A stretch of 32,355 nucleotides of DNA from JAGPKI01 sp052034135 (GTDB lineage Bacteria; Caldisericota; Caldisericia; UBA6126; JAGPKI01): the NCBI GenBank assembly GCA_052034135.1, contig JBPOJC010000063.1, positions 1-32,355 of the forward strand, given 5' to 3'. Shown here in pieces: positions 31,287 to 32,355 of this stretch (position 1 is its first letter; every line of letters starts with the position of its first letter). The notes under the pieces are model-generated. The model saw only the letters and a program-made list of their open reading frames with translations. It did not search any database and was not told where the DNA came from. The translations under genes and the position numbers were made by a program.

Positions 31287-31877
31287 TCATAACTTTAAAT
31301 TACGCTTTATTGCTTCATTTTTAAGTGCCCAATACCTGGAGCCATCACCACATATTGAACAGGGATTTGTATCACAATGAAGAGGATTTAAAAGATAGAA
31401 AACTACTGTAGCTCTATCATTTACATTATTTAAATAAGGGCGAGCATCAATAATTATATGCCACACTTTAGGTGGATTTAATTTATAATCCATATGGTAA
31501 CACCAATTATTAAATTCATAATCTAACGCTTTTAATATTTCTTCATCAGTCATTTCGGTAATCAGTATTGGACCCATTAAAGCAGAGGAATAAACATTTC
31601 TGTCAAATCTTTGTCTTAAAGGTTTATTTAAGACTTCTTCCGAAAGGTCCATTAAAGTATCAAAATCAAAAGTTGCTTTATGTTCCTTAGCCTCATTATA
31701 CTTATTGTATATCCATACTCTTTTCAAGAATTCCTTTGTGCGATCTTTTAAGCAGCAAGAAAGATTTGAACTTTCACATTTGTTTTGAGTTTTGCAGGCA
31801 AAAGCAGGATAGACAAAACAAAAAGATATAGCTACTATTAGACACATGCTAATGCAAATTCTTAGATAATTTTTCAT
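31287..31877 (-). CDS. Secreted Cys-containing protein of unknown function
   Basis: A 196-residue protein with a signal peptide (residues 1-27, ending AFA). Cys28 follows directly; the AFAC site fits ordinary signal-peptidase I cleavage better than a lipobox. The mature part has Cys residues near both ends: CKTQNKCESSNLSCC and HCDTNPCSICGDGSRYW. An acidic helical middle contains MTDEEILKALDYEFNNWCYH. Disulfides or metal binding are plausible. No family is recognised. It is transcribed alone, convergent with radC, with a 14-bp gap. Confidence 0.7.
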   Translation of the reverse strand: MKNYLRICISMCLIVAISFCFVYPAFACKTQNKCESSNLSCCLKDRTKEFLKRVWIYNKYNEAKEHKATFDFDTLMDLSEEVLNKPLRQRFDRNVYSSALMGPILITEMTDEEILKALDYEFNNWCYHMDYKLNPPKVWHIIIDARPYLNNVNDRATVVFYLLNPLHCDTNPCSICGDGSRYWALKNEAIKRNLKL

Positions 31878-31945
31878 ATAAGTTCCACTCTTTAGCCTAT
31901 ATACTAATTGAATAAATGCTCAAAGACATTCCAGTTTAATTAGCA

Positions 31946-31973
31946 ATTATAATACTTATAGAAATTCTTGCAA
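31946..31973 (-). promoter_or_regulatory. Promoter of the secreted-protein gene
   Basis: On the minus strand TTGCAA (31973-31968), a 16-bp spacer and TATAAT (31951-31946) lie about 70 bp upstream of the ATG. Confidence 0.55.
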
Positions 31974-32106
31974 ATGAAGCAAGACAATTAGATTCTTTAG
32001 AGAGAATCATCTTCTCTTATTATTATCTTATTCCAGCTGTACCCTGTCATTCCTGCAACCTTCTTTGTCATTCCAAGCGATTGCGGGAATCCAGCTGTAT
32101 CCCGTC

Positions 32107-32126
32107 ATTCCCATGCAAATGGGAAT
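32107..32126. repeat. Perfect hairpin, 8-bp stem with GCAA loop
   Basis: ATTCCCAT-GCAA-ATGGGAAT is a perfect inverted repeat. Two stem pairs differ from the hairpin at 32336, yet pairing is preserved. Confidence 0.85.
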
Positions 32127-32180
32127 CCAGAGAGTTTAGAAGTATGTTTAGAAGTATGGTCTGGATCCCCGATAGAAGAT

Positions 32181-32240
32181 TTCGGGGATGAAAGTTGTGT
32201 GTATTTCGGGGATGACAGTTGTGTGTATTTCGGGGATGAC
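32181..32240. repeat. 24-bp tandem repeat, about 2.5 copies
   Basis: TTCGGGGATGA starts at 32181, 32205 and 32229, with AAGTTGTGTGTA-like sequence between copies. The spacing is exactly 24 bp. Confidence 0.85.
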
Positions 32241-32278
32241 AGATACTGAGATTCCCTAATAATTGATTTGACAAATAC

Positions 32279-32323
32279 GGAGATTCCTTAAGGACTTGTG
32301 CGAAATACGCACTTAGGAATGAC
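32279..32323. repeat. Dispersed palindromic element, copy 2
   Basis: GGAGATTCCTTAAG, then GTGCGAAATACGCAC (5-bp stem), then TTAGGAATGAC. ATTCCT and AGGAAT can pair as an outer stem. It matches 12238-12281. Confidence 0.8.
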
Positions 32324-32335
32324 TGAGAGGCGGTC

Positions 32336-32355
32336 ATTCCCGCGAAAGCGGGAAT
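32336..32355. repeat. Perfect hairpin, 8-bp stem with GAAA loop
   Basis: ATTCCCGC-GAAA-GCGGGAAT is a perfect inverted repeat that reaches the window end. Dispersed ATTCCCGCGAAAGCGGGAAT-type repeats are known from many bacteria. Confidence 0.85.

Larger units (their letters stand above)
31974..32355. other. Gene-free repeat island at the window end
   Basis: No coding region is credible. The stretch holds a GATTCT/AGAATC hairpin (about 31991-32008), ATTCC-type repeats (32048-32094), GNRA hairpins (32107-32126 and 32336-32355), a three-copy 24-bp tandem repeat (32181-32240) and a second copy of the dispersed palindromic element (32279-32323). Confidence 0.85.

Noticed and set aside
31272..31300. 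Terminator between radC and the convergent secreted-protein gene
   Set aside because: Only a short imperfect pairing (GATGAGTATG with TATCAT) is seen and no T-run in either direction.
32181..32240. Possible small CRISPR array
   Set aside because: The units are contiguous 24-bp tandem copies without unique spacers, and no cas genes are in the window.
32068..32337. Minus-strand open frame with repeated CHPRNTHN-like peptide
   Set aside because: It is produced by the 24-bp tandem repeat and hairpin repeats read in frame; no ribosome site and no gene-like composition.

Overview
The window is AT-rich bacterial DNA: coding regions use A/T-ending codons, and only the inter-operon repeat islands are GC-rich. 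The compact operons, the copper-amine-oxidase N-terminal-like domains on secreted proteins, a RicT/PSP1 protein, NadABC, and dispersed GC-rich hairpin repeats suggest a small-genome thermophile or anaerobe. Caldisericum-like bacteria or a Firmicutes-like relative would fit, but this is a low-confidence inference and no rRNA is present to settle it.

Layout. 1-880 is a graveyard of mobile DNA. It holds the 5' part of an IS110-family element with a structured leader that resembles a bridge RNA, then the left end and broken orfA of an IS3-type element, then the frameshifted tail of an RHS/YD-repeat protein. 1073-3895 encodes a secreted cysteine-rich protein with six modules of about 90 residues, closed by a clear terminator. 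4172-11843 is a tight plus-strand gene string: zinc ribbon/Lys-rich protein, RicT (PSP1), FHA membrane protein, secreted beta-propeller with a copper-amine-oxidase-like domain, inositol-monophosphatase-like enzyme, and secreted heparinase II/III-like lyase. 11844-12487 is a gene-free island of GC-rich repeats and hairpins. 12488-15837 is nadA-nadB-nadC, the complete route from aspartate to nicotinate mononucleotide; nadA appears leaderless. Converging on it is the minus-strand housekeeping string rplS-lepB-rnhB-NERD-yraN (18472 down to 15834).

18624-19922 (minus) is a solitary AAA_14/DUF4143 ATPase whose promoter lies in a perfect palindrome, divergent from a defence locus. 20108-30321 (plus) is a type I restriction-modification cluster: hsdM (with a long coiled-coil tail), an AlbA_2/Schlafen-like regulator, hsdS, an Mrr-type endonuclease, hsdR and a YgjP-like zinc metalloprotease. 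HsdM and HsdS should form the methylase, HsdR adds the translocase and nuclease, and the AlbA_2 protein, Mrr and the protease are accessory genes. radC with an unusual N-terminal extension follows. A secreted protein of unknown function (minus) and a second repeat island close the window.

The most interesting signals are the putative IS110 bridge RNA leader, a five-tract G-quadruplex motif across the stop codon of the AlbA_2 gene, a set of 20-nt hairpins with 8-bp stems and GNRA loops that show compensatory stem changes, the six-module Cys-rich secreted protein, and the Mrr enzyme inside a type I locus.
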